From DASUCS01 sp041166385 (GTDB lineage: Bacteria > Actinomycetota > Acidimicrobiia > Acidimicrobiales > JACDCH01), in NCBI GenBank assembly GCA_041166385.1, contig JBEEFW010000031.1:1-64000 (forward strand): DNA of 64,000 nt. The letters run 5' to 3'. The notes below the pieces were generated by a model. The model was not told where the DNA came from. It saw only the letters and a program-made list of their open reading frames with translations, and ran no database searches. How positions within the stretch are numbered: the first letter of the stretch is position 1; each line of letters begins with the position of its first letter. Shown piece by piece: positions 43,628 through 52,212 of this stretch. The position numbers were made by a program, and so were the translations under genes.

Positions 43628-45192
43628 ACGACGACGATCGCCTTTCCCAGTACCTCTCCGACCGCGCCGATTCGATCGCGCTCGCACCTGGCGACGTACG
43701 CGACATCACCGTGCGCGTCATGCGCCGCCGCCGGTCGCGCCGGACGTTCAGCGCGGCCGCGGCCGTCGCGGTGCTCGCGCTCGGCGCAGTCGTGTTGCTG
43801 AGCCGCGGCCCGGGTCATCAGTCGGTCACCGTTGCCGGCGAGCCCGAACCGTCTCGCGCCGCGCTCACGTGGTCGACTGTCGATGTCCCGGAAGGACTCG
43901 GCTGGAGCTTCGAGACCGTCAACGCGGGCACCGGCTCGCTCTTCAGCCTGTCCACCGCACCGGGCGTGGTTCCGTCCGGTGGGAGCATGGACACGCGACA
44001 GGTCCTCTACCGATCGAGCGACGGCCGTTCGTGGTCCACGGTCGCACTGCCCGAAGGCCTGTCGCCGACGGCCCTCGCGTCGTCGGCGGGTCACCTGTAC
44101 GCCGTTGGCACGGCTCCGGGCGGCGGAAACACCGTCGACTTCGCCGTCGCCAGCAGCACCGATGACGGGAACACGTGGTCGCAGGCTCGCCTGCCGCAGC
44201 CGGAGGCCGACCTGAAAGCGCGGTTCCCGCACGAGGTGCAGATCTCCCCGCCGATCATCGCGAGCGGACCACAGGGCGTCGTCGCGGCAGTGACGGTTCA
44301 AGCGATGCCGGACGTGCAAGCGCTGTTGCCGACGGACGCCATGTCGTCAGGGTGGAACATCACCGCAACTGGCGTTGACATCTACTCGCCGTGTGCGGCC
44401 GACATGCAATCCATCTCGTCGAGCTATGGGCCTCCTCCGACCAACCTCGTCGAGTGCCCCAAAGACGGAAAGCAGCCCCCCGTCGAGAAGTCGTACACGT
44501 GGGACGAGCTCGGGGTCGATCCCGCGCTGCGCCCGCTGATCGGCGGCCAGGTCCACCTCTACACGTCGCAGGACGGCTCCACGTTCGACGAAGTCGCGGC
44601 GCCTGGCATCGATGGCTACGTCGCCGAGCTGATCGCCAGCGGCGATGGCTATCGCATGCTCACCAGCGGTGCGCTCGTCCCCGGACTACAGCCGTACTAC
44701 TCCGCCGACGGCACCAGCTGGGAGAAGACCGCTGACTCCGGCTTCGACGGGTGGGTCGTCGCATCCGGACTGATCGATGGCAAGCCGCTCGCCGTCCTCG
44801 AGACCATCAACGGCGTCGCACTGCTCACCGCACAACCAGGCGGTGGTTGGTCGCAGCCGGTCGGCATCAACGAAGCGCTCGGATTGCCGACTGCTTCGAA
44901 CGACCATCCGACCATCGCAGGGTTGCAGTCAGCGGTGATCGGACCGCTGGGGGTCGCCGCGGTGTTCTCGATCCAAGACAAGGCGTACCTCGCCGAGAGC
45001 GCCGACGGTCGCCACTACACGACGCGTCCGTTGGGCGACGTCGCCGGCGATGGCTCCTGGTACGCGGCAGGCATCTCGATGAGCGCCGACGCGGTCGTCG
45101 TCCGCCTGGTGCCCACCCCGGCGCCGGGGAGTGATCCGTCCAACTCCCCGGTGCCTGGTCCTCAGCGCCTGTTGGTCGGCACGATCAACTGA
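43624..45192 (+). CDS. Membrane-anchored sialidase-like propeller protein, sigma partner
   Basis: A 522-residue protein. The cytoplasmic N-terminus (about 1-38) ends in RRRRSRR. One transmembrane helix (FSAAAAVAVLALGAVVLL) follows. The large extracellular part has repeats with S-x-D-G-x-x-W (VLYRSSDGRSWSTVALPEGL, ASSTDDGNTWSQARLP, YTSQDGSTFDEVA, YYSADGTSWEKTA), the Asp-box pattern of sialidase-type propellers. The short cytoplasmic part lacks the zinc anti-sigma motif but its coupling to the sigma gene suggests it is the regulator. Signals sensed unknown. Confidence 0.75.
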   Translation: MNDDDRLSQYLSDRADSIALAPGDVRDITVRVMRRRRSRRTFSAAAAVAVLALGAVVLLSRGPGHQSVTVAGEPEPSRAALTWSTVDVPEGLGWSFETVNAGTGSLFSLSTAPGVVPSGGSMDTRQVLYRSSDGRSWSTVALPEGLSPTALASSAGHLYAVGTAPGGGNTVDFAVASSTDDGNTWSQARLPQPEADLKARFPHEVQISPPIIASGPQGVVAAVTVQAMPDVQALLPTDAMSSGWNITATGVDIYSPCAADMQSISSSYGPPPTNLVECPKDGKQPPVEKSYTWDELGVDPALRPLIGGQVHLYTSQDGSTFDEVAAPGIDGYVAELIASGDGYRMLTSGALVPGLQPYYSADGTSWEKTADSGFDGWVVASGLIDGKPLAVLETINGVALLTAQPGGGWSQPVGINEALGLPTASNDHPTIAGLQSAVIGPLGVAAVFSIQDKAYLAESADGRHYTTRPLGDVAGDGSWYAAGISMSADAVVVRLVPTPAPGSDPSNSPVPGPQRLLVGTIN

Positions 45193-45202
45193 CGCGCTCC
45201 TT

Positions 45203-45254
45203 CCGTTCTGGCGTCACCTACTTCGCATATGCGACGTACGTGACGCCAGAACGG
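45203..45254. terminator. 52-bp near-perfect palindrome after the propeller gene
   Basis: 25-nt arms 45203-45227 and 45230-45254 around a central TA, with two mismatches; outer part CCGTTCTGGCGTCAC is perfect. It begins 11 bases after the stop codon and lies upstream of the next gene's promoter. Confidence 0.7.
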
Positions 45255-45353
45255 CGCGAGAGGCACGCGACGTACGCAGGACACTCGGCGCCACACCACC
45301 CGGGATCTCGCCACCTCGAGGAACTACCGTGTCGCGACTGCGGGGGTAGACAC

Positions 45354-46616
45354 GTGGCGGAACTCGAGCACAACCCGTTCGAAGGGGTTGTGCTCGCGCG
45401 CCAACGCCCGGGCTTCACCGTCGAGCCAGAAGCAATCGCGTGGAACGCTGTCGCATTCAAGGTCCGCGGCCAACGTGACGGGGTCGCCTGCGTACCGAGA
45501 AACTCGTTGGCGTCGTTTCTCGATGACCTCGACGACGGGCGACTCGATCCCGTCATCCGCGACTTCCTCGCCGGGCCTCCATCCGGACGCGTCTTGCGAA
45601 CCGTCGCGCAGACAGAGACGCCGGGCCTCTTCGACGAGCTCTCCTCCCCTGACGCGATCGTGCCAGGCGAGCGTCGGCCCGGGCGGCCGGGCCGGTTCGG
45701 ACGAGGCGGCGGTACACCAACTGGCTCGCGCCGCGACAAGCGCGCACGTCGTCCGCACCCGCGCCGCCTTCCGGTAGCCGGTGCGCTGATCGCCGGCGTG
45801 CTGACCGTCGCGGCGGTGGCCGTCGCGCTGCAGTCCAACGACAAGAAGGACACCTCAGCCGTTGCAACCGACCTTCAGCCGGCGGCGTCGTCCGCGGCTG
45901 ACATTGACACTCGCGCGGCACTGCCACCACCTGCGGGCGCGGTGTGCGTCGCGCGCCCCGCGGGCATGACTGCGTGGTGGCCGGGTGACCGCACTTCTGA
46001 CGACGTCGCCGGCGGACGCGATGGAGCGCTCGATTCAACTGCCGGGTTCGCCGCCAGCGGGGCCGTCGGCCCGACGTTCGACTTCACCCAGGGCGGATCG
46101 TTCGCCGTTCCAAACGATCCGCTGTGGAACCTGGGCACCGACTTCACCATCGACCTCTGGGTCAATTTCACCGATGCAGCCGCCGGACGCCTGCCTTTCA
46201 TTTCGCACGACGATGCCGGCGGAAGCCACAACAAGTGGGTCTTCTGGTTCGACGACCAGGGCGACGGTCCTGGGCATCTGCCGGGGCCCGCGCTGCGGTT
46301 CCATATCAACGGTTCGTCGCCGAGCTCGAATCCGATCGCGGTCGCATGGACTCCGACGGTCAACGAGTGGCACTTCGTCGCCATCACTCGGAGTGCCTCC
46401 AGCTACGCCCTGTACATCGATGGCGGCTCACCCGCGCAGACAGCCGATGACGCGAATCCGATTCCGGCCGCGGTCGTACCGCTCAGCATCGGTTCCGCCG
46501 AGGCGTTCTCGTTCCCAGGCCAGATCGACGAGGTGCAGCTCTACAGCCGGGCGTTGCCCGCGAGCGAGATCGCCGGCATCTTCAACGCCGGCTCCGCCGG
46601 CGTGTGCAAGAACTGA
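45354..46616 (+). CDS. Membrane-anchored LamG-domain protein
   Basis: A 420-residue protein. Residues 1-105 are a soluble, intracellular domain that I do not recognise (VAELEHNPFEGVVLARQRPG, LASFLDDLDDGRLDPVIRDF). A basic, Arg-rich stretch precedes one transmembrane helix (VAGALIAGVLTVAAVAVAL). The outside part is a LamG/concanavalin-type domain (TDFTIDLWVNFTDAAAGRLP, NEWHFVAITRSASSYALYID, FPGQIDEVQLYSRALPASEI). GTG 45354 is chosen because of a GGGGG ribosome site 6-10 bases upstream and a TACCGT box at 45325; the longer frame from 45240 would start inside the palindrome. Confidence 0.7.
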   Translation: MAELEHNPFEGVVLARQRPGFTVEPEAIAWNAVAFKVRGQRDGVACVPRNSLASFLDDLDDGRLDPVIRDFLAGPPSGRVLRTVAQTETPGLFDELSSPDAIVPGERRPGRPGRFGRGGGTPTGSRRDKRARRPHPRRLPVAGALIAGVLTVAAVAVALQSNDKKDTSAVATDLQPAASSAADIDTRAALPPPAGAVCVARPAGMTAWWPGDRTSDDVAGGRDGALDSTAGFAASGAVGPTFDFTQGGSFAVPNDPLWNLGTDFTIDLWVNFTDAAAGRLPFISHDDAGGSHNKWVFWFDDQGDGPGHLPGPALRFHINGSSPSSNPIAVAWTPTVNEWHFVAITRSASSYALYIDGGSPAQTADDANPIPAAVVPLSIGSAEAFSFPGQIDEVQLYSRALPASEIAGIFNAGSAGVCKN

Positions 46617-46629
46617 CGCCGCGTTTGGC

Positions 46630-47631
46630 TCAGAGGACGGATTCGCCAGCTTCGACTCGGGGACGCAGCAGCTCGGTGAGTCGCGTGCGGTGGAGGACTG
46701 CGTCGCCGAACGCGAGCTGATCGAGTTGCGCCCGCTTCAAGAACAGGTGCACGTCGTGCTCCCACGTGAACCCGATGCCCCCATGCACCTGCAACGCGGA
46801 TGCGGCGACGCGCTTCGAGGCATCCGAGCACCATGCCTTCGCGGTCGACGCCGCCACCGATGCCTCGGGGTGCGACGCCGCGATGCACCAGGCCGCGTAG
46901 TACACCGCCGAGCGCATGCCCTCGACGTCGACGAGCATGTCAGCCAACCGGTGCTTCACCGCCTGGAAGCTGCCGATCGGCTTGTCGAACTGCACGCGGT
47001 CCTTGGCGTATTCCACGGACAGGTCGAGGAGACGCTGCGCGCCACCGAGCAACTCGGCCGAGTAGGCCATCGCACCGCGATCGACGAACGCCTGCACCGA
47101 CTCGATTCCACCGAGGACGGTGGCGTTCCCCACCGACGGGTCGAGCCAGCCCACCTCGCGCGTCACGTCCATGGCGGGCTCGCGCGTCGACGCCGGCGCG
47201 AGCGCGACGAGTTGATCGCCGCGCACGCACACCGCGACGGTCGCCGACGGCGCATACGGCACGACCTCGCGGGCTCCTGACGCCGCGACGCACGCAATGG
47301 TGTCGCCGGCCAGGAGCGGGTCGGCCCAATCGGTGCCGGTCAGCGCGTCGAGCGCCACGATCTGCTGAAGGATCGGCGCCGGCGCGACATGGGCGCCCAC
47401 CTCCTCGAGCAGCACCGCGACCTCGACCCAACCGAGCCCGACGCCGCCGGCGTCTTCGGCGACCGCGATACCGGTCCAGCCCTGCTCGACCATCGCCTTC
47501 CACAACTCGGCGTCCCACGGCACGTCCGATTCGAAGGTGGCGCGTACCTGTGCCGACGTGCTGCGGGTGTCGAGCAACTCACGCGCGGCGGAGCGCAGCG
47601 CCTGCTGATCGTCGTTCAGCTCGAAGTCCAC
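46630..47631 (-). CDS. Acyl-CoA dehydrogenase, non-catalytic-type subunit
   Basis: A 333-residue acyl-CoA dehydrogenase-like protein, shorter than the catalytic kind. It starts VDFELNDDQQALRSAARELL and ends VHGGIGFTWEHDVHLFLKRA, like the first half of the fused protein at 616. The middle lacks the SEPxAGSD flavin motif. In mycobacterial ChsE-type enzymes such a subunit pairs with a catalytic one as an alpha2beta2 complex. The probable partner is divergent at 47691, sharing operator d. GTG 47631 has AGGA 8 bases upstream. Confidence 0.88.
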   Translation of the reverse strand: MDFELNDDQQALRSAARELLDTRSTSAQVRATFESDVPWDAELWKAMVEQGWTGIAVAEDAGGVGLGWVEVAVLLEEVGAHVAPAPILQQIVALDALTGTDWADPLLAGDTIACVAASGAREVVPYAPSATVAVCVRGDQLVALAPASTREPAMDVTREVGWLDPSVGNATVLGGIESVQAFVDRGAMAYSAELLGGAQRLLDLSVEYAKDRVQFDKPIGSFQAVKHRLADMLVDVEGMRSAVYYAAWCIAASHPEASVAASTAKAWCSDASKRVAASALQVHGGIGFTWEHDVHLFLKRAQLDQLAFGDAVLHRTRLTELLRPRVEAGESVL

Positions 47632-47654
47632 ACGCGTTCCTGGTGGCAAAGCGG

Positions 47655-47674
47655 ACCTGACACGGGCGTCAGCA
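47655..47674 (+). promoter_or_regulatory. Shared-regulon operator, site d (divergent dehydrogenase pair 1)
   Basis: ACCTGACACGGGCGTCAGCA; the core matches the consensus. A TACGAT box (47675-47680) follows directly and ends 10 bases before ATG 47691. The divergent dehydrogenase start is 24 bases away on the other side, so both are likely controlled. Confidence 0.7.
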
Positions 47675-47690
47675 TACGATCTGGCCCTTC

Positions 47691-48863
47691 ATGGACTTGG
47701 CGCCCACGGCCGAACAGGAGGAGTTCCGCGCGGAATGCCGCACGTGGCTGCGTGCGCACCTGCCCTGGGAGTACGGCAAGGGCTTCCCGCCCCGCTTCGA
47801 CGACCTCGCCGAAGAGGTCGCGTTCCTGCGCACGTGGCAGGAGCAGTTGGCCGGCGCCCGCCTCGTCGGGGTGACGTGGCCGGTCGAGTACGGGGGCCGG
47901 GCCGCGGGACCGCTGTACAACTTCGTCGTACAGGAAGAGTTGGCGCGCGCCCGCGCGCCGGAGCTCGTCGGTCGCATCGGCATCAACCTCGTCGGGCCGA
48001 CGCTGCTGGCGCATGCCACCGCCCAGCAGCGCACCCGGTGGCTGCCGAAGATCCTGCGAGCGGACGAGCTGTGGTGCCAGCTGTTCAGCGAGCCGAGCGC
48101 GGGCAGCGACCTCGCCAGCGTCAAGACACGCGGCACTCGCGCGGACGGCGGTTGGATCGTCAACGGCCAGAAGGTGTGGACGTCGTACGCGCAGTTCGCC
48201 GACTGGGGCCTGTGCCTGGCCCGAACGGATGCCGACGCGCCGAAACACAAAGGCATCTCCGCGCTGGTGATCGACATGCGGGCGCCGGGGGTCGAGGTGC
48301 GGCCGCTCGTGCAGTCCACAGGCGACGCCGAGTTCAACGAAGTCTTCTTCGACGACGTGTTCGTGCCGGACGATCAGGTGATCGGCGCGGTCAACGACGG
48401 CTGGCGCGTGTCGTCGTCCACGCTCACGCACGAGCGCGGCACGAACCCACGGCAGCTCGTGCTGCACATCCAGCTGCTCGAGGAGTTGCTGAAGCTCGCC
48501 ATCGAGAGCGGCGCGTACGACGACCATCGCCTCGGACAGCGCCTGGCGCAGGCCTACGTCGAGGTGCGGCTCTTCCAGCTGCACAATTGGCGCTCGCTGT
48601 CTCGCCTCGAGCACGGTCGCGAGCTCGGGCCCGAGGGATCCGCGTTGAAGCTCTACTGGAGCGAGATGAGCAAGCGTCTGCACGACACCGCGATGGCGGT
48701 GCTCGGCCCGTCGGCTCCGCTGTGGCGCGGCGCGGAAGACAACCCGGGTGACGGACGCTGGCAACGCAGCTGGCTCTACTACCAGTCGTCGTCGATCTTC
48801 GCGGGCACCAACGAGATCCAGCGCAACATCATTGGCGAGCGGGTGCTGGGATTGCCGAGATGA
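47691..48863 (+). CDS. Acyl-CoA dehydrogenase, catalytic-type subunit
   Basis: A 390-residue acyl-CoA dehydrogenase. WCQLFSEPSAGSDLASVKTR and GQKVWTSYAQFADWGL are the flavin and substrate signatures. STLTHERGTNPRQLV places Glu where the catalytic base of ChsE4-type enzymes lies. IFAGTNEIQRNIIGERVLGL closes the fold. It probably forms a heteromer with the divergent protein at 46630. It appears leaderless behind operator d. Its stop overlaps the CoA-transferase start (ATGA), so dehydrogenase, CoA-transferase, DUF35 and thiolase are translated as one chain of coupled genes. Confidence 0.92.
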   Translation: MDLAPTAEQEEFRAECRTWLRAHLPWEYGKGFPPRFDDLAEEVAFLRTWQEQLAGARLVGVTWPVEYGGRAAGPLYNFVVQEELARARAPELVGRIGINLVGPTLLAHATAQQRTRWLPKILRADELWCQLFSEPSAGSDLASVKTRGTRADGGWIVNGQKVWTSYAQFADWGLCLARTDADAPKHKGISALVIDMRAPGVEVRPLVQSTGDAEFNEVFFDDVFVPDDQVIGAVNDGWRVSSSTLTHERGTNPRQLVLHIQLLEELLKLAIESGAYDDHRLGQRLAQAYVEVRLFQLHNWRSLSRLEHGRELGPEGSALKLYWSEMSKRLHDTAMAVLGPSAPLWRGAEDNPGDGRWQRSWLYYQSSSIFAGTNEIQRNIIGERVLGLPR

Positions 48864-50044
48864 CCGGGCCGCTCGAAGGGTTGCGCGTGCTGGATCTCGG
48901 GACGCGCATCGCCGCGCCGTTCTGCGCCGGCCAGCTCGGCGAGATGGGCGCCGAGGTCATCAAGATCGAACAGCCCGGCTCCGGCGACTTCATGCGCGAG
49001 ATCGGTCCGTTCCAGGATGGCTACTCGCTCTTCTGGGCGGTCGAAGGCCGCGGGCGCAAGAGCGTCACGCTCGACCTGCGCAAGCCTGCAGGCCAGGAAC
49101 TCTTTCGACGGCTCGCGGCGACCGCCGACGTCGTCGTCGAGAACTTCCGTCCGGGCACGCTCGAGCGCTGGCACATCGCACCACCCGATCTCGATCCGCG
49201 GCTGGTCGTCGTGCGCATCTCGACGTTCGGCCAGGACGGCCCGCTGTCCGAGCGCCCCGGGCTCGATCGCGTCGGCATCGGCTTCGGAGGACTCATGCAC
49301 CTGACGGGCTACACCGACCGGCCGCCGGTGCGCGTCGGCGTCACGCTCTCCGACTACCTCACCGGTGTCTTCGCATCGCAAGCCGCCACGGCCGCGCTGT
49401 ACCGGCGCGACGCGCGTGGCGGCGGCGGCGCGGTGGTCGACGCCTGCCTGTACGGCGCGGTGCTGCGCATCCTCGAGTGGACGCTGGCCGCCTACGACCG
49501 CCTCGGTGTCGTGCGGTCACGCGAGGGCAACCGGCTGGCCAACTCGGCGCCGCTCGACAACTACCCGAGCGCCGACGGCAAGTACGTGTGCATCGTCGCC
49601 GGCAGCGACGCCAACTTCGCTCGGCTCTGCAAGGCCATGGGACGCGTCGATCTGATCGACGACCCGCGCTTCGCCCGTCTCGCCGATCGCGCCGAGCGCA
49701 GCGACGAGATCAACAACCTCGTCGCCGAATGGACGCGCTCGCTCTCAGCCGCCGATGTCGAGGCGGCGTGCGTCGCCCACGACGTTCCCGTCGCCACCGC
49801 CTACACGGCGGTCGACATCTTCGATGACCCGCACATCGCGGCCCGCGGCGACCTCATCACGGTCGCCGACCCAGTCATCGGCGATGTCCGTCAGCAGGCA
49901 CCGTTCCCGCGGTTCGTCGGTACGCCGGTCGAGGCGCCGAGTGGCGCCCCGCGCCTCGGCGAGCACACCCGCGAGGTGCTGTCGTCGTTGCTCGATCTCG
50001 ACGACGCCGAACTCGACCGGCTCGCTACAGAGCACATCACGTGA
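48860..50044 (+). CDS. CoA-transferase family III (CaiB/BaiF type)
   Basis: A 394-residue protein. GLRVLDLGTRIAAPFCAGQL opens the family, EVIKIEQPGSGDFMREIG is the CoA-binding part, and GVTLSDYLTGVFASQAATAA holds the Asp that forms the acyl-enzyme anhydride. GANLSEP-type variation aside, SRPGLDRVGIG-like ERPGLDRVGIGFGGLMHLTG matches. The family moves CoA between acids, or acts as racemase. Between a dehydrogenase and a thiolase it probably activates the pathway acid. Overlaps neighbours at both ends (ATGA and GTGA). Confidence 0.9.
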   Translation: MTGPLEGLRVLDLGTRIAAPFCAGQLGEMGAEVIKIEQPGSGDFMREIGPFQDGYSLFWAVEGRGRKSVTLDLRKPAGQELFRRLAATADVVVENFRPGTLERWHIAPPDLDPRLVVVRISTFGQDGPLSERPGLDRVGIGFGGLMHLTGYTDRPPVRVGVTLSDYLTGVFASQAATAALYRRDARGGGGAVVDACLYGAVLRILEWTLAAYDRLGVVRSREGNRLANSAPLDNYPSADGKYVCIVAGSDANFARLCKAMGRVDLIDDPRFARLADRAERSDEINNLVAEWTRSLSAADVEAACVAHDVPVATAYTAVDIFDDPHIAARGDLITVADPVIGDVRQQAPFPRFVGTPVEAPSGAPRLGEHTREVLSSLLDLDDAELDRLATEHIT

Positions 50045-50406
50045 TCGAGTTGCTCGAGGTCGACGGCGACGACGTGCGCCTTGTCGGTGGCTACTCGCCC
50101 ACGAGCGGTCATCACCACTTCCCCGTCGCGCCCGTTTGCCCGTACACCGGGGCGGACGACGTCGAACGCGTCACACTGCCCACCACCGGAACACTGTGGG
50201 CGTGGACCGCGGTCACGACCGCGCCGCCCGGCTACGAGGGACCGATCCCCTACGGCTTCGGCGTCGTCGAACTCGACGGCATCGGCCTGCGCGTCGTGGG
50301 TCGCCTGACGGAACCTGACCCGAGCGCGCTGCGGGACGGTCAGCCGATGCGCGTGATCGCAGAAGCGATCGGCGATCTCACCGTGTGGGCGTTCACGCCG
50401 TCATGA
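50041..50406 (+). CDS. DUF35-like OB-fold protein lacking the zinc ribbon cysteines
   Basis: A 121-residue protein. The OB-fold part (LWAWTAVTTAPPGYEGPIPY, FGVVELDGIGLRVVGRLTEP) is typical of DUF35, but the ribbon region reads HHHFPVAPVCPYTGADD, with one Cys in place of four. It probably cannot bind zinc in the usual way. In DUF35/thiolase pairs the small subunit contributes CoA binding or stability. It is coupled by GTGA to the CoA-transferase and by ATGA to the thiolase, the strongest hint that it partners with the latter. Confidence 0.75.
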   Translation: MIELLEVDGDDVRLVGGYSPTSGHHHFPVAPVCPYTGADDVERVTLPTTGTLWAWTAVTTAPPGYEGPIPYGFGVVELDGIGLRVVGRLTEPDPSALRDGQPMRVIAEAIGDLTVWAFTPS

Positions 50407-51518
50407 GTGTCGAGATCAGCGGCGCGGGGATCCACCCCTTCGGCCGCTTCGACGACCGGACGGTCACCGACATGGGTGTGGCCGCGGTCCGTGACGCGCT
50501 CGCCGACGCCGGCAACCCGCGCATCGACGCCGCGTTCTGCGGCACCGCGTACTCGGGAGTCGCCGCCGGTCACCGCGTGCTCGGCCAGCTCGCTCGCACC
50601 GGCATCCCGATCGTCGACGTCGAAGCGGGCTGCGCCAGCGGCGCGGCAGCGTTGTCACTCGCCGCGGGTGTGATTCGAAGTGGCGAGCGTGACTGTGTGC
50701 TCGTGTTCGGGATGGAGAAGATGCCCAAGGGCATGATCCGATCGTCGTTCTTCGAGCCGTGGCAAGAGCAAGCGGGCCTCTCGCCGGCACCGGCGTACTT
50801 CGCGCTCCGCGCGCAGCGACTCATGCGCGAAGCCGGACTGACCAAGGATGACTTCGCCTCGGTCGTCGTGAAGAACCGGCGCAACGGCGTCGAGAACCCG
50901 AACGCAATGTTCCGCAAGCCGGTGACGGCGGAAGAGGTGCTCGCGTCGCGCGTCGTGTCCGAGCCGCTGCATCTCTGGATGCTGTGCTCGCCGAACGAGG
51001 GCGCGGCCGCGGTCGTGCTGCGGCGCGGCACCGAGGGCATCCAGTTGCGCGCCGCGTGCCTGCGATCGCATCTGCCGGGAAGCGTGCTGGCGGAATCGAC
51101 CCCGATGGCCGGCATCGACGACCGCAACATCACGCCACCGAGCGCGCTGGCGGCCGACGATGCGTACGCCGCCGCGGGCATCGGCCCCGAAGAGATCGAC
51201 GTGGTCGAGTGTCAGGACACCGATGCCGCCCGCGAGCTGCTCACGTACGAGGAGCTGCGGCTGTGCGCGCCAGGTGAGCAGGCCAAGCTCCTGCGCTCGG
51301 GTGAGGTGGAGCTGGGCGGCCGTCGGCCCGTGAATCCGAGCGGCGGGTTGCTGTCGAAGGGCGAGCCCCTCGGTGCGTCGGCCATTGGCCAGGTGGTCGA
51401 ACTGGTGCACCAGTTGCGGGGCGAGGCGGGCGCTCGCCAGGTAGCCGGGGCCCGGACGGCGCTGGCCCACACGGTCGGCCGCGGCGCCAATGCCAGCGTG
51501 GTGATCCTCACCCGATGA
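50403..51518 (+). CDS. Thiolase/SCP2-type lipid-transfer thiolase
   Basis: A 371-residue thiolase-fold protein. The nucleophile region is VEAGCASGAAALSLAAGVIR. VFGMEKMPKGM and AYFALRAQRLMREAGLTKDD are typical of SCP2-type thiolases, as is RPVNPSGGLLSKGEPLGASA, holding the C-terminal Gly-rich active-site loop. HTVGRGANASVVIL ends the protein in place of the usual second Cys. In steroid pathways relatives (Ltp2) act as retro-aldolases with a DUF35 partner; here a DUF35-like gene is directly upstream. Thiolysis and aldol cleavage cannot be told apart from sequence. Confidence 0.85.
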   Translation: MSVEISGAGIHPFGRFDDRTVTDMGVAAVRDALADAGNPRIDAAFCGTAYSGVAAGHRVLGQLARTGIPIVDVEAGCASGAAALSLAAGVIRSGERDCVLVFGMEKMPKGMIRSSFFEPWQEQAGLSPAPAYFALRAQRLMREAGLTKDDFASVVVKNRRNGVENPNAMFRKPVTAEEVLASRVVSEPLHLWMLCSPNEGAAAVVLRRGTEGIQLRAACLRSHLPGSVLAESTPMAGIDDRNITPPSALAADDAYAAAGIGPEEIDVVECQDTDAARELLTYEELRLCAPGEQAKLLRSGEVELGGRRPVNPSGGLLSKGEPLGASAIGQVVELVHQLRGEAGARQVAGARTALAHTVGRGANASVVILTR

Positions 51519-51541
51519 TCGTGAGTGCTTGAATCTCCGCC

Positions 51542-52210
51542 GTGCGCCGGGCCCTCGTACTAGCCGCAGTCCTGTTCGCGTTCCTCGTGCCGGCGCCATC
51601 GGCGCGGGCCGCAACACAGACGATTCAGATCAACAGTGGATCGCCAAACCCGAACCCGGCGAACATCAACCCGGGCGACAGGGTCAAGTGGCACAGCCAA
51701 GACGGCGTGGCGTACACGGTCATCGCGGAAGGCGCCACCATTGAGGTTCCCGCAGGTGGCGATTCCCAGCTGCAGGGTCCGTTCGATGCCGGAACCTACG
51801 ACTACACCGTGAAAGACAAGGACGGCAACAACACCGTCGGATTAGGCCAGATCGTCGCCGAGGAGCCCGCAACCACCACGACGACGCTGGCGCCGACGAC
51901 CACGAAACCGACGACGACCACGTCGAGCAGTACAACGACATCCACGTCGTCCACGACCACGACCAGTTCGTCGACGACCACGACGACCAGGCCGATCTCG
52001 AGTTTCAGCGGGCCGGTCTCGGTCAACGACGGCGGCAAGAGCGGAGGCTCGTCTGCGCTGCCGTTGATCCTCGGCGGACTCGTCGTCGTCGCGGCACTTG
52101 CAGGGCTCGCGTACTGGCTGTGGTGGCGCAGCGGTGAGCCGTACGACGAAGACGACGGACCAGACTGGACCCAGGAACCACCGCCGACGGTCCAGGGGCC
52201 GCGCATCTGA
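51542..52210 (+). CDS. Secreted cupredoxin-like protein lacking copper ligands
   Basis: A 222-residue protein. It has a signal peptide (LVLAAVLFAFLVPAPSARA), then a cupredoxin-like domain (INPGDRVKWHSQDGVAYTVI, DAGTYDYTVKDKDGNN). A Thr/Ser-rich linker (about residues 110-150) and a transmembrane helix (LILGGLVVVAALAGLAYWLW) follow, then an acidic tail. Where plastocyanin has His, it has Tyr (GVAYTV); no Cys is present, so a type 1 copper site is absent. The paired gene at 52213 keeps its ligands. Confidence 0.75.
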   Translation: MRRALVLAAVLFAFLVPAPSARAATQTIQINSGSPNPNPANINPGDRVKWHSQDGVAYTVIAEGATIEVPAGGDSQLQGPFDAGTYDYTVKDKDGNNTVGLGQIVAEEPATTTTTLAPTTTKPTTTTSSSTTTSTSSTTTTSSSTTTTTRPISSFSGPVSVNDGGKSGGSSALPLILGGLVVVAALAGLAYWLWWRSGEPYDEDDGPDWTQEPPPTVQGPRI

Positions 52211-52212
52211 CG

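Noticed and set aside
47657..47680. CTGACA in the operators as a sigma-70 -35 box
   Set aside because: Distance to the -10 box is only 11-12 bases at the sites, too short for a normal 17-base spacer. The palindrome explains the conservation better.
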